Part shown: in pieces, positions 34,746 through 44,825 of the stretch | How positions within the stretch are numbered: the stretch's first letter is position 1 | Layout of the letters: every line of letters starts with the position of its first letter | Source of the DNA: G963674685 sp964591275 | GTDB taxonomy: Bacteria; Lernaellota; Lernaellaia; JACKCT01 | Reading direction: 5' to 3' | NCBI GenBank assembly: GCA_964591275.1 | Contig: CAZQAE010000038.1 | Span: 1-50,312 of the forward strand | DNA: 50,312 nucleotides | The notes under the pieces: model-generated | What the model saw: only the letters and a program-made list of their open reading frames with translations | The model's database searches: none | Told to the model about the DNA's origin: nothing | Program-made: the position numbers and the translations under genes

Positions 34746-37700
34746 TTGCAAAACAAGTCGCTTGTTCTCCTTTTCATTGCGTTGCTATGTTTTTCCTGCG
34801 GCGATGGGCAAAATACACTTGAGCCGGATTCTGCCATTGATGCCGATAATCATGGCCCGGGCGACGGGATTTCCGGGCGCAGCCCATACGCTTTTCACTC
34901 GAACCATTTTGGTTTTCATAGCCTCATTTCATCAAAAAAAGCACAAGTAGTTTTTAATGATCTTGGCATTGTGATCAGCGCGAAAAGCCAAAGCAATGCA
35001 TGGGAGTGGTCCTATAAAACCTTAGCCTTTGGGCGGCAAGAAACGCTTGACCGAATCGGTGATCCGGCGCCGCATTGGGTCGATGGAGCGGACTTTAACT
35101 TTTCCCCGCACTTGGCAAACGAGATTTTACTCTACAATCACGATGGTTTGAGAGAATGGTACGCCAATTCCTCCGAAGGGATGAAACAGGGTTTTGATAT
35201 TCAGCGACGACCGGAAGGCGAGGGTTTCCTGATCATCGAAGGAACCGTCGCCGGCTCCATGGAAGCCCGGTTGGAAGATGAAGGCGCAGCGATTATTTTT
35301 TCCACGCGGAACCGTGATCGAATCCGATACGCCAATTTATTCGTTGTCGATGATGAGAACCGTGAGCAGGACTCATTCCTGGAGATCGAGCCGTCTGAAG
35401 ACGGAACGATTCTGCGCCTTATCGTCGACGACGCCGAGGCCGTTTATCCCATGCACGTAGATCCACTTATCACAGTCATCATAACCGAGTGGGTGCAACG
35501 CTTCAACGGTCCGGACAATGATGAAGACATCGGCAAGGCCCTGGATGTGGATGATCAGGGCAGTGTTTACATCACCGGCTATGCGGAAACTTATTTTATC
35601 GGCACGGATTTTGTGACCATCAAATACGATACCGACGGCAATCAAATATGGCGCAACTATTACGACGGTACGGGAATATTTGATTATGACAGGGGCATGG
35701 ACATTGTGGTGGACGCAAACCGCAACACCTATGTCACGGGCGAATCCATCGAATTTCTCAATTACTACGATTATGCAACGGTAAAATACGATTCTGCCGG
35801 CGCCATTGCCTGGAGTGCTCGTTATGACGGCACTGGATATTATATCTACCCGGACCGCGCCAGGGCGATTGCGCTTGGACCAAACGGGGACGTCCATGTC
35901 GCCGGTTACTCCTGGGACCGGGAATACGATTACGCCACAGTAAAATATGACTCTGCGACGGGCAATCAGATTTGGGCGGTGCGATACGACCATACGGATC
36001 ATCGGGAAGACATCGCGCAGGATATCGCCGTAGACGCATTGGGCAATGTATACGTCACAGGACAATCTGAAAGCGCGACAAGCCGCGATGACCTCACAAC
36101 GGTTAAGTACAACTCCGACGGACAAGAGCAATGGATTCGCCGTTTCAACGGCTCGGATAATCATCATGATAGAGGAGCAGCCGTCCATGTTGATGATGCC
36201 GGATTCATTTACGTTGCGGGAACATCACGCAATACTTCCAGCGGCGATGACTACACGACAATCAAATATTCCACCGACGGTGCCGAGCAATGGGTCGAAT
36301 ATTATGATTATGGCGGCGAGGATCGCGTGACGGACATGGCCGTCACTGGCGCAGGAGAGGTTTACGTCGTCGGATATTCCGAAGGACCCGGAACGGACAA
36401 TGATTATGCTGTTGTGGCTTACGACACCGACGGCCATGAGCAGTGGACGGCCAGGTACACCAGTCAGGGATCGAATGACGATCGCGCAAGCGCCGTGGCG
36501 GTGGACGATCTTGGATTTGTTTTCGTCACCGGGTACGCGCAGGTTCAAGGCGCAGGGAACGACTACGCAACGATCAGCTACGATTCTGACGGCAATGAAC
36601 AATGGGTCATTCACTACGATGGACCATCAAGCGGGCGTGATGAAGCCAATGCCATCGGCGTGGACAATATGGGCGCCATTTTCGTTACAGGCGAATCCGC
36701 TTCGGTGAGCACGCGGGAAGACATCGTCACCATCAAGTATTTCGATTGCGATGGATGCGCCATCGACGGAGTCTGCTACACGAACGGTGAAGTGAACCCG
36801 GACAATCCTTGTGAGATCTGTGATATCGCGGTTTCAGAAGTGAGTTGGTCGGACCTCGATGGTGTTGTCTGCGACGATGGCGAATTCTGCAACGGTGATG
36901 ATACATGCATGGGCGGCCTGTGCTCCGTTCACGCCGGCGATCCTTGCGATGATGACGGGCTTTACTGCAACGGGATCGAGGTTTGCAACGAGGACACGAA
37001 TCAGTGCGATCACCCCGAACCGCCGGATTGTTCCGACGACGGTGTCTTTTGTAATGGAGATGAGTTTTGTAACGAAGATATTGACCAATGCGATCATCAA
37101 AATCCCCCCGAATGTCCGGATGACGGAGTATTCTGCAACGGCGATGAATTCTGCGACGAAGACATTGACGCCTGCAACAGCCAAAACGNNNNNNNNNNNN
37201 NNNNNNNNNNNNNNNNNNNNNNNNNNNNNNNNNNNNNNNNNNNNNNNNNNNNNNNNNNNNNNNNNNNNNNNNNNNNNNNNNNNNNNNNATTGCAACGAAG
37301 ACTCAGACCAATGTGATTCCCAAAATATTCCCGATTGCCCTGATGACGCCTTGTGGTGCAACGGCGAGGAATTCTGCGACGAAGATATCGACGCCTGCAA
37401 CAGCCAAAACGCTCCAGATTGCAGTGACGACGGGTTGTGGTGCAATGGCGAAGAATACTGCGATGAAGATACCGACCAATGCGATCATCAAAATCCGCCC
37501 GAATGCCCGGATGACGGACTTTTCTGCACCGGCGAGGAGTTCTGTGACGAGGATAATGATCAGTGCGGACAGCGCGAAACGCCGGATTGCGCGGACGACG
37601 GCCTGTGGTGCAATGGTGAAGAATTTTGCGATGAGGATATTGACGCCTGCAACAGCCAATACGCCCCAGATTGCAGCGACAACTCGTTGTGGTGCGACGG

Positions 37701-38988
37701 TGAAGAGTATTGCAACGAAGATATAGACCAATGCGATCATCAAAATCCGCCCGAATGCCCGAATGACGCTTTGTGGTGCAACGGCGAGGAATTCTGCGAC
37801 GAAGATATCGACGCCTGCAACAGCCAAAACGCTCCGGATTGCAGCGATAACTTGTTGTGGTGCGATGGTGAAGAGTATTGCGATGAAGATATAGACCAAT
37901 GCGATCATCGCAACGCGCCCAATTGCGTTGACGATGGCTTTTGGTGCAATGGCGAAGAATATTGCAACGAGGACATTGACGCCTGCGACAACCAAAACAC
38001 TCCCGATTGCCCTGATGACGCTCTGTATTGCAACGGCGAAGAATATTGCAACGAAGATATCGACGATTGCGATCATCAAAATCCGCCCGAATGCCCGGAT
38101 GACGGACTTTTCTGCACCGGCGAGGAGTTCTGTGACGAGGATAATGACCAGTGTGGGCAGCGCGATACGCCGGATTGCGCGGACGACGGCCTGTGGTGCA
38201 ATGGTGAAGAGTTTTGCGATGAGGACGAAGACGCCTGCTCACATACATCGTCTGCTGAACTGACTTGCCCAGACGATGGTTTATGGTGCAATGATAGTGA
38301 GTCCTGCGATGAGGACGCCGATCAATGCGTCCATTCCATGACGCCAGAGGAGCGTTGCCCCGATGACGGCCTGTGGTGCAACGGAGAGGAACAGTGTGAT
38401 GACGCAATCGATGATTGCATTAACTCTTCGACGCCCGAATTGACATGCCCGGATAACGAGCAATGGTGCGATGGCGACGAGTCTTGCAACGAGGATCTTG
38501 ACGAATGCGTGCACTCGACAACACCCGAGGAGCTGTGTCCGGACGATGAGTTATGGTGTAACGGAGCAGAAATCTGCGACGAGGAGCTTGATCAATGCGA
38601 CCATGCCTCCACGCCCGAAGAAATCTGCCCGGATGATGAATTGTGGTGTAACGGACTGGAGTCGTGCGATGAGGAGTGGGATGCGTGCGCACATTCCACG
38701 ACACCCGAAGAGCTTTGCCCGGACGACGAATTGTTCTGCAACGGCGTGGAAATCTGCGATGAAGATACTGATGAATGCGTCGGCAGCGGCAATCCATGTG
38801 AGTTTCCTCTTGAATGTGATGAAGAGTCGGGTCAATGTGTGGACCCCGTGGAGGAAGATGACGACACGGAGATGACTGATGACGATGACCCATTAACTTT
38901 GGCGCCCGGCGATTCTGAATCCGAACCGGATGACGAAGACGCCTGGGAAGACGGTAAATTGAGCGGCGGATGTTGCGCCTATGATTGA
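34746..38988 (+). CDS. Giant surface lipoprotein: SBBP beta-propeller plus ~22 Cys-rich 28-residue repeats (interrupted by assembly gap)
   Basis: Start TTG at 34746 with AGGAGG 9 bases upstream opens a lipoprotein signal (LVLLFIALLCFSC). Residues ~40-240 form the N-terminal domain that usually precedes SBBP repeats (ending AVYPMHVDPLI). About eight SBBP propeller blades follow (typical ATVKYDSAG, YVTGESIE). From 36869 to 38799 come 28-residue Cys-rich repeats of the form DDGLWCNGEEFCDEDIDAC. The tail is acidic and ends SGGCCAYD. 100 Ns at 37189-37288 interrupt the repeats; the frame before the gap is not the frame after it, which is expected if the gap length is arbitrary, so I treat both parts as one gene. 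Likely a surface adhesin or scaffold. Confidence 0.75.
36869..38799 (+). repeat. 84-bp coding tandem repeats (Cys-rich)
   Basis: Four units precede the gap and about 18 follow. Each unit encodes ~28 residues with four Cys. Units after 37310 show higher-order similarity: an order of ACNSQN, DQCDHQN and DQCGQR type ends recurs, indicating duplication of multi-unit blocks. The last six units are two residues longer (ST-type ends such as HSTTPEELC) and more diverged. Confidence 0.85.
37189..37288. other. Scaffold gap of 100 N
   Basis: Exactly 100 unresolved bases within the tandem repeats, the usual placeholder for an unknown length. The true repeat number is undetermined and the reading frame cannot be followed across it. 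Confidence 0.98.
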
Positions 38989-39005
38989 TCGTGGTGGATT
39001 GTAAT

Positions 39006-39398
39006 ATGACAAACGGCGAATATGTACCAAAGTACCTGGGCAAGGCTGTCGCGGGGCCGATACCCGAGGTGGAATTGATTCCCTGGAGCGGTGAGGCGAT
39101 TTCCATCAGCCTGGACTGCAGCGAATTCACCACCCTGTGCCCGGTGACGCAGCAACCGGACTTCGGGCGCATGGAGATCAGCTACATCCCCGATGCGCAT
39201 CTCATTGAAACTAAATCGCTCAAGCTGTATCTGCAGGGTTTTCGCGATTATAAGGGTTTTAACGAACAGATCGTCGCTCATCTCGCAGGCAAACTTTTCA
39301 ACCGCGTCAAGCCAAAATGGATGGCCGTCGAGGCTTTCTATAATCGTCGCGGCGGCATTGGCGTATCCTGCCGTTGCGAACGCGGGAAGAAGCCCTGA
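39006..39398 (+). CDS. queF: NADPH-dependent 7-cyano-7-deazaguanine reductase QueF
   Basis: Last soluble step to preQ1 in queuosine synthesis (preQ0 nitrile to preQ1 amine). Short YkvM-type QueF of ~130 aa: the catalytic Cys lies in FTTLCPVTQQPDFG, the substrate/NADPH block is ETKSLKLYLQGFRDYKGFNE, and the C-terminus ends GGIGVSCRCE. Start ATG at 39006 is most likely; a TTG at 38985 in the same frame overlaps the end of the preceding gene. No other queuosine gene is in the window. Confidence 0.93.
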   Translation: MTNGEYVPKYLGKAVAGPIPEVELIPWSGEAISISLDCSEFTTLCPVTQQPDFGRMEISYIPDAHLIETKSLKLYLQGFRDYKGFNEQIVAHLAGKLFNRVKPKWMAVEAFYNRRGGIGVSCRCERGKKP

Positions 39399-39634
39399 CA
39401 CTTCGCATGTTGAAAAATAACATTGCTGCTCACTGATTGTCTTATATTTAGCACATAAAAAACTGAATGATGATCGCCGTCCAACGGCGGATTTCCTTTG
39501 CAAATGGCGAAATTTACCCATAGATTTTTTTTGAGTTCCTGACATAATACACAATGAAGGCGTGGTCGTAATGCGTATAGTTGTGCCACGAGGTTCAGGT
39601 ATAAACACTTTTCAGAGAGCATGAGGTCCTTTTC

Positions 39635-41665
39635 GTGGACAATTTTCTCGCTGATGACAATCTGGAGCAAATAGCGGATTCTCTGGAGGTCCAGTCAGGC
39701 ATCTTTGAGAAAACGTGGGCCGTCGGTCAGAAAATTCAGAACCTATTTGCCATTGACCGGATTATCGGTCGAGGTCATTTTGGCCGGGTCTATCAGGTCA
39801 AAGACAATCGCGGTCGAATTTGCGCCGTGAAGACAATTGATCCGAAGCTCATCGCGCACCCCGATGTTCCAAAAAGACTTGACGCTGTTATCCAGCGCTT
39901 GTTGAATGTAAAGCACGCGAATGTCGTTACCACACTTTCCGCGGGAAAAGCGGACGGCTTTTATTACATAAAAACGCCCTATCTGAAGGCACCGACGCTG
40001 GCCGACGGATTGAAGCAATCCGTTCCCCAGGCTGAAAAAACCGGCGGAATACCGCCCAGCCAGTCATTGCGTATCATTCAAGCCACGGCGCAGGCCGCCC
40101 AGGCGATAGGATGGGATATACCCCATCTGAACTTGCTGCCAGGCAATATGTTTATCGCCACGCGCGGAATTGTCGTCGCCGACGCCGGGATTTTATTTGC
40201 CCTATTGCCGGCTTTGTCCCCCCATGAATTTTCCATCATGGATCATATCGACAAACGGGCGCCCGAGGTGAGAAGCAGCCTGAAATCGGATGCCTCCGCG
40301 GATGTTTATTCCATTGCGAAACTGATATACAAACTTGTAACTCTGCAGGAACCACCTCTGCTATTTGATGATGTTCCCATCGTCGGGAAATATCCCAAAA
40401 AGGTTCGCGATGTTCTGCTATACGCCACGGAGGAGAATCCAAAAAACCGCTATGCGAATCTTCATGATTTCGCTGTGGCATTTGAACAGGTCTTAAGGGG
40501 CGACAGCGCTCCGGCTCCCATCAGTCGCGCACAAGTTGATCTGGACAAAATTCTGACGCCGGAAATCGAAAAAGCGATCGAGACGAAAGTCGAGGACATC
40601 GTGGAGCGTGGTCTCGGCTCAAGCTCGATCGAGGCAATAGCGCAAACGCCCGCGCCCGATGGAAGCGATGCCATCGAACAGGAAATCCCCGAAGAACAGG
40701 TGTTTCCGCCGGAACTACAAAAAACTGTAATCCTCGATGATGCACTTCCCGTGGACATCATTGAAGACGCAGAAAAAATGGCCAATCTATGGAAAAAGGC
40801 CGAATCTCCCAAGCAACGGGCCGAGGCGGGTTATATCGAAAGCGATGCCGCCAAAGCGCCTTCCGCCCCGGCGCCGGTCACAAATGAGTCTGTTGTTTCC
40901 GAAAAAGTTATGCGGGACAAGCCGAAGGAAATCCCCGAAGACAAGGAACCGTCGGCGGAAATCTCCGAACAATTTTTCCAGGAATTGGATGAGGGCACAG
41001 ACCAGCCTCCCACGCCGATACCCGCCACGGAGCCTGAAGCCGAGAAAACGGAATCCGTGTCCCGTCCACGCGCTTTCGACGAGGGCAAATCGACTAAGGC
41101 CGCCGCAAAGAAAACCGTTGCCACAGCTCCGGTTCGACGCGTGGACGTTGATGAGGCCTTGGAAGCTCCGACGATGGAAACCGGCTTCACAACGGCCAAA
41201 GTCACGGCCATCTCCGTTTTCATTCTCGCCATTATTATCGGCGGCTTGTTTTTTCTCAGCGCAAGCTTCAAAAATCGCGAGGCGCAATCCAGTGTTTTGG
41301 ATGATTACCAACACCAGGAGAAAAAAACCATAAATTATGCTGATACCTTCGCACAGCCCAACTCTGTTACGGTCAAGGGCGCTCTGAGCGGCAACGACAT
41401 TAAAATGGTTGCGACAAAATACAGCCAAGCCACAAGTACATGCTTTAATAGCGGTCTTAAGCCGAGCGAGGCGCAAAAGGGGACGGTCCTTGTCAGCTTC
41501 ACAATACAGCAACAGGGCAGTGTGTCCGACGCCGTAGTTATTTCATCTTCGGTCAATGACATAGTCGTGGAGCAGTGCCTGCGCAAGGCCGTTTTGACCA
41601 TGCAATTCCCACCTTTCAAACGCTCCGCCATGACGGTGAGCTATCCTTTCAAATTCAAGAAATGA
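39635..41665 (+). CDS. Predicted pseudokinase-transmembrane-AgmX/TonB-like fusion protein
   Basis: 676 aa. Residues ~38-290 form a Ser/Thr-kinase-like domain: Gly loop GRGHFGRVYQV (45-55) and ATP Lys66 (CAVKTID) are kept, but the catalytic loop reads HLNLLPGN (164-171), with Asn for the catalytic Asp and Leu for the catalytic-loop Lys, and DFG is DAG (183-185). An acidic/Pro-rich linker follows, then one TM helix (~523-545, ISVFILAIIIGGLFFLSA) and a C-terminal domain (~585-676) of the AgmX/PglI or TonB-C type with a conserved Cys pair (STCFNSG, EQCLRKAV) and final SYPFKFKK. GTG start at 39635 with GAGGT upstream. Probably spans the inner membrane with the AgmX domain in the periplasm. Confidence 0.82.
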   Translation: MDNFLADDNLEQIADSLEVQSGIFEKTWAVGQKIQNLFAIDRIIGRGHFGRVYQVKDNRGRICAVKTIDPKLIAHPDVPKRLDAVIQRLLNVKHANVVTTLSAGKADGFYYIKTPYLKAPTLADGLKQSVPQAEKTGGIPPSQSLRIIQATAQAAQAIGWDIPHLNLLPGNMFIATRGIVVADAGILFALLPALSPHEFSIMDHIDKRAPEVRSSLKSDASADVYSIAKLIYKLVTLQEPPLLFDDVPIVGKYPKKVRDVLLYATEENPKNRYANLHDFAVAFEQVLRGDSAPAPISRAQVDLDKILTPEIEKAIETKVEDIVERGLGSSSIEAIAQTPAPDGSDAIEQEIPEEQVFPPELQKTVILDDALPVDIIEDAEKMANLWKKAESPKQRAEAGYIESDAAKAPSAPAPVTNESVVSEKVMRDKPKEIPEDKEPSAEISEQFFQELDEGTDQPPTPIPATEPEAEKTESVSRPRAFDEGKSTKAAAKKTVATAPVRRVDVDEALEAPTMETGFTTAKVTAISVFILAIIIGGLFFLSASFKNREAQSSVLDDYQHQEKKTINYADTFAQPNSVTVKGALSGNDIKMVATKYSQATSTCFNSGLKPSEAQKGTVLVSFTIQQQGSVSDAVVISSSVNDIVVEQCLRKAVLTMQFPPFKRSAMTVSYPFKFKK

Positions 41666-42783
41666 ATCTTGTTGCAAAGCAGCGCATGAAGGCAAACAAA
41701 GGTGCGCTGAAATGGGTCTGGCCGCTGTTGATTCTCGGCGTATTCGCTGTGTTCGGATGCGCAACCCGAACAACACAGGCCATAAAGCCGAATCAGGCAT
41801 TCAACCTGGGGACGGGACGGATTGAGGTCGATCCGACCGGCGAACTTCCTCCTCAATTTTGGGATTCGTACACGCTTCTCCAGGAAGGCAACACCCTTTT
41901 CGACCAGGAACGCTACGGCGAAGCCGCATCCTATTTCAGCGCCGTGACCCAGCGATTCGATGGCGAAGAGGTTGCATCGCTGGCCCTGTTCAATCTGGGC
42001 GCATGCTATGAAAAAATGGGGGAATATGAACTGGCCCTGCGCGCTTACAAACGCCTCGATGAAATTTCAGGACCGAAATTCTCCGGTGATGAAGTTCTGA
42101 TTCGCCAACTGTCCTGCCTGGAAGAACTGGGGCGCTGGCCCCTGGCCATCGGCCTTGCGGACCGTCTGCTGGACATGCCAAATTTGTCGGAAATAAGCCG
42201 CATTGATGTTTCGATCCGTCGCGGGATCGCCTTTTATAAAAACCGGGATTCAAAATCCGCAAAAATTTTTCTGGACAAAGCTTTGCTGGATTTTCGAATC
42301 CTCTCGCGGCGTAAATTGCCGCTAAACAAGTACTTCGCCGCCAAGGGGTACTTTTATTTGGGTGAAATCTATTTCGACCGATACGAAACCATCCACCTTA
42401 ACGGCGCAGGCGACGAACTTCGCCTGCAACTGGAAGCCAAGACCGATCTTCTTTTCCTGGCCCGAACACAATATCTTCGCTCCATGCGCACGTATGAAGG
42501 GCGCTGGCTAGCCGCAAGCCTGCACAAACTCGGCTACGGATATGAGTCCATGTTTTTTTCCATGAAAAACGCTCCCCTACCCGAGGACCTTTTGCCGAAC
42601 GAGGCCACCGAGTATCGTATGAAACTGGAAAAGCGTACTGTCAATTTATTATACAAGGCCATTGACGCCTACGAAAAAAATGTGGACCTCAACAGGAGAT
42701 TCACTTTAGAATCGCCCTGGGCCAAGCAATCCGAAACGTGCCTTGAGCGACTGCGCCGCTATCGCGAGGAGAATATTAACTGA
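41662..42783 (+). CDS. TPR lipoprotein
   Basis: About 373 aa from ATG 41662, which overlaps the upstream stop (ATGA). The signal peptide (WVWPLLILGVFAVFGC) ends with a lipoprotein Cys. Tetratricopeptide-like repeats start at about residue 65 (GNTLFDQERYGEAASYFSAV, ALFNLGACYEKMGEYELALR) and continue to the end. Resembles outer-membrane TPR lipoproteins that scaffold envelope machines, such as BamD-like or gliding-associated proteins. Its tight linkage to the pseudokinase-AgmX gene and the DUF3108 gene suggests one complex. Confidence 0.82.
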   Translation: MNLVAKQRMKANKGALKWVWPLLILGVFAVFGCATRTTQAIKPNQAFNLGTGRIEVDPTGELPPQFWDSYTLLQEGNTLFDQERYGEAASYFSAVTQRFDGEEVASLALFNLGACYEKMGEYELALRAYKRLDEISGPKFSGDEVLIRQLSCLEELGRWPLAIGLADRLLDMPNLSEISRIDVSIRRGIAFYKNRDSKSAKIFLDKALLDFRILSRRKLPLNKYFAAKGYFYLGEIYFDRYETIHLNGAGDELRLQLEAKTDLLFLARTQYLRSMRTYEGRWLAASLHKLGYGYESMFFSMKNAPLPEDLLPNEATEYRMKLEKRTVNLLYKAIDAYEKNVDLNRRFTLESPWAKQSETCLERLRRYREENIN

Positions 42784-43544
42784 TGCGAACTTATGCTGCC
42801 GGAATCGTCATAACCTTGCTTGCCTTGTGCGTCACGTCGCCGATTTTTGCCCATGACTTTTCAACAGAAACACTCAAATACGAATTTGGATGGAAGGGAA
42901 TTCCCGCCGCCGATGCGACAGTCAAAATTCGTAACGGTCAATGTGAAAAGGCATGCTACAACATCAAGATCGAATTGAAAGGCAAGAAATACCTCGATCT
43001 GTTCTGGAAGGTTCGGGACCGAATCAAATCGACCTGCCTGAAAGAGGATTTTTCCACGCAGCGCTACATCTTTCACCAACGCGAAGGCCACTTCAATCTC
43101 GATACGGAAATTCTATTGGATAAAGAGGCCGGCAAGCTCCGTTCGACGCGTTTTCGCCTCGATAAAAACAAGAACTACAAAGACAAATCCGCAAAGCCGG
43201 ACGTTATCTTCGGACCCCTGGCATCATTGCTCCATATGAGATCGCAGCCGTTGAAGGTCGGCGACGAAAAAAGTGTGAGCGTGTTTGACGGCAAGCGAAC
43301 GCATATTCTCAATTGGAAAGTCGTCAGCAAAGAGACGATCAAAATCGGCATTGGGCAATATAATGCGCTCAAGCTGATACCGCGCATTACAAAATCAAGT
43401 TCAAAGGATAAGAAGAGCAAGGTCGATAAAGTGCGAAAAGTCACGATCTGGATTTCCGAGGACCTATCGCACACGGTCCTGAAGATCGAATCCGAAGCCT
43501 TCGTCGGAAGCATTTACGCCGAACTTGTCAATGGCTGGCCTTAA
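42783..43544 (+). CDS. DUF3108 periplasmic protein
   Basis: 253 aa. Start overlaps the upstream stop (TGATG). Sec signal (IVITLLALCVTSPIFAHD), then a beta-strand-rich DUF3108 domain: YEFGWKGIPAADATVKI, YIFHQREGHFN, FGPLASLLHMRS, and the terminal KVTIWISEDLSHTVLKIE and VNGW. DUF3108 has a lipid-binding-like barrel fold and is common in proteobacterial envelopes; its function is unproven. Third gene of the operon with the pseudokinase and TPR lipoprotein. Confidence 0.85.
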   Translation: MRTYAAGIVITLLALCVTSPIFAHDFSTETLKYEFGWKGIPAADATVKIRNGQCEKACYNIKIELKGKKYLDLFWKVRDRIKSTCLKEDFSTQRYIFHQREGHFNLDTEILLDKEAGKLRSTRFRLDKNKNYKDKSAKPDVIFGPLASLLHMRSQPLKVGDEKSVSVFDGKRTHILNWKVVSKETIKIGIGQYNALKLIPRITKSSSKDKKSKVDKVRKVTIWISEDLSHTVLKIESEAFVGSIYAELVNGWP

Positions 43545-43570
43545 TAATCCAAGCATTGTCGAAACCCGCC

Positions 43571-44221
43571 TCAACGCTGAATCCCATGCTCCTCCAACAA
43601 GTCCAGGTCGTGCACCTCAATTTCGCGCTCCATGCGATTGTTTTCCAGATCGCGCACCACGATATGTATGATGATCTTTTCGCTTTCAAATTGCTCGGGA
43701 ATTTGAATCATTGCTTTATAAGTCCCGCGATTCGGGTCAATGGAAAAGCGAATCCGTTTTTTCGGATTGCCGGGGAAATAGGCGTAAACGCTTGCTGCGC
43801 CTTCCAATGGATCAACCTCGACAGGCAGCATTTCACCGCCATACGTGGCCTGCGGAGCGTGTACCTCGAATTCGGGCGATTCGACGTCGACGCAATATTT
43901 CACTGCTTTCCATTGGAGGCAGCCATTAATGCGCTCGGTCTCAATTATTACCGTATATACACCGGCTGGGATCTGTCGGAAGACAATTAAACGCGCCGAC
44001 CAGTGACCGCGGATTTCATCCGACCGAAGCTCTTTGGTCAAGCCAAAAGGGAAAAATGCTGTGACTTTCTTCGCGTCCGGCGGAGCGGCGACGGAAAAGA
44101 CCGGGCCACTTTTTATCCCGGGCTCCAAGTTCCCGATGATAATATCGCCAGCCGCCCCGAATGCGGGAAGTCCGGCGAGCAATATGGCCACGATGGTCGC
44201 GATGATCGTTTTGCGTGTCAT
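43571..44221 (-). CDS. Exported protein with beta-sandwich-like domains, unknown function
   Basis: 216 aa from ATG 44221, with AAAGGAG 7 bases upstream; the signal peptide is IIATIVAILLAGLPAFGAA. The mature protein is strand-rich with paired acidic and hydrophobic segments (KVTAFFPFGLTKELRSDEIR; VYAYFPGNPKKRIRFSIDPN) and looks like two Ig/FN3-like beta-sandwich units. A Cys pair (GCLQWKAVKYC) may form a disulfide. No family recognised. Convergent with the DUF3108 gene, 26 bases apart. Confidence 0.6.
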   Translation of the reverse strand: MTRKTIIATIVAILLAGLPAFGAAGDIIIGNLEPGIKSGPVFSVAAPPDAKKVTAFFPFGLTKELRSDEIRGHWSARLIVFRQIPAGVYTVIIETERINGCLQWKAVKYCVDVESPEFEVHAPQATYGGEMLPVEVDPLEGAASVYAYFPGNPKKRIRFSIDPNRGTYKAMIQIPEQFESEKIIIHIVVRDLENNRMEREIEVHDLDLLEEHGIQR

Positions 44222-44825
44222 GGTTTGACTCCTTTTAAGGTCGTGCGCCTGTTCTATTCCTTGATAAAGCAAGAGATGGGCCGTTCATTATTTTCGGTGC
44301 TAAGTCAATGATATTATGGGTGAATTCCGGCGTCGGGCACGATTGGTGCGGCGTTTAGAAATATATAAATAATAGCATTATGTTGCAAATAGAAGCATGG
44401 GTGTTTTCTCTTGGATGAGCTATTTGCGATGTTGGCAAAGCCAATAACGACGGGGCTTTGCGAGCGTCACAATATAACTTAACTCCAAAATAACCCAACA
44501 ACCCTGTCATTTCGAGCGAAGCCGACGAAGTCGGCGAGTCGAGAAATCCCTTTAACGCAATCGGTTGGCGCAATTATTTGGGCGACAGCGAAATTTTTGG
44601 AGGGATTTCTCCACTTCGCTGCGCTTCGGTCGAAATGACAGGATTTGTGCCTTCCTTTTGTCCGACTTTCCTTTTATTCTTTCCCCTTCACCCCTCCCGA
44701 GAGGCTGATTTTCAAAACGTTTTGAAAACGTTACTGCACAAATAGCTCTGGATGAAACTGGCAGCCAGGGCCTTCGTGATGTATAATGTCTTTCCTTTTG
44801 TGGAACCTGGGAAGGAGTGAAAACC
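44222..44825. other. Spacer before the PIG-L gene, holding a foldback repeat
   Basis: About 600 bases without a gene. The main structure is the foldback element at 44503-44642 (separate entry). TTTTCAAAACGTTTTGAAAA at 44712-44731 is a perfect 20-base palindrome, a possible operator just upstream of the PIG-L gene. The rest is AT-rich. Confidence 0.5.
44503..44642. repeat. MITE-like foldback repeat (140 bp)
   Basis: The ends CCTGTCATTTCGAGCGAAGC and, on the other strand, CCTGTCATTTCGACCGAAGC are near-perfect terminal inverted repeats (one mismatch in 20). Inside, GAGAAATCCC is matched by GGGATTTCTC. Similar CTGTCATTTCGAGCGAAG elements are widespread in bacterial genomes as dispersed non-autonomous repeats; no transposase is nearby. 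Confidence 0.75.

Noticed and set aside
37097..38407. 436-codon minus-strand frame rich in Arg and His, crossing the gap
   Set aside because: Antisense of the Cys-rich repeats; periodic stop avoidance is a by-product of the 84-bp unit.
36869..38799. Regular 84-bp repeats that might be mistaken for a CRISPR array
   Set aside because: The repeats are contiguous, in frame and encode Cys-rich protein units; there are no unique spacers and no cas genes.
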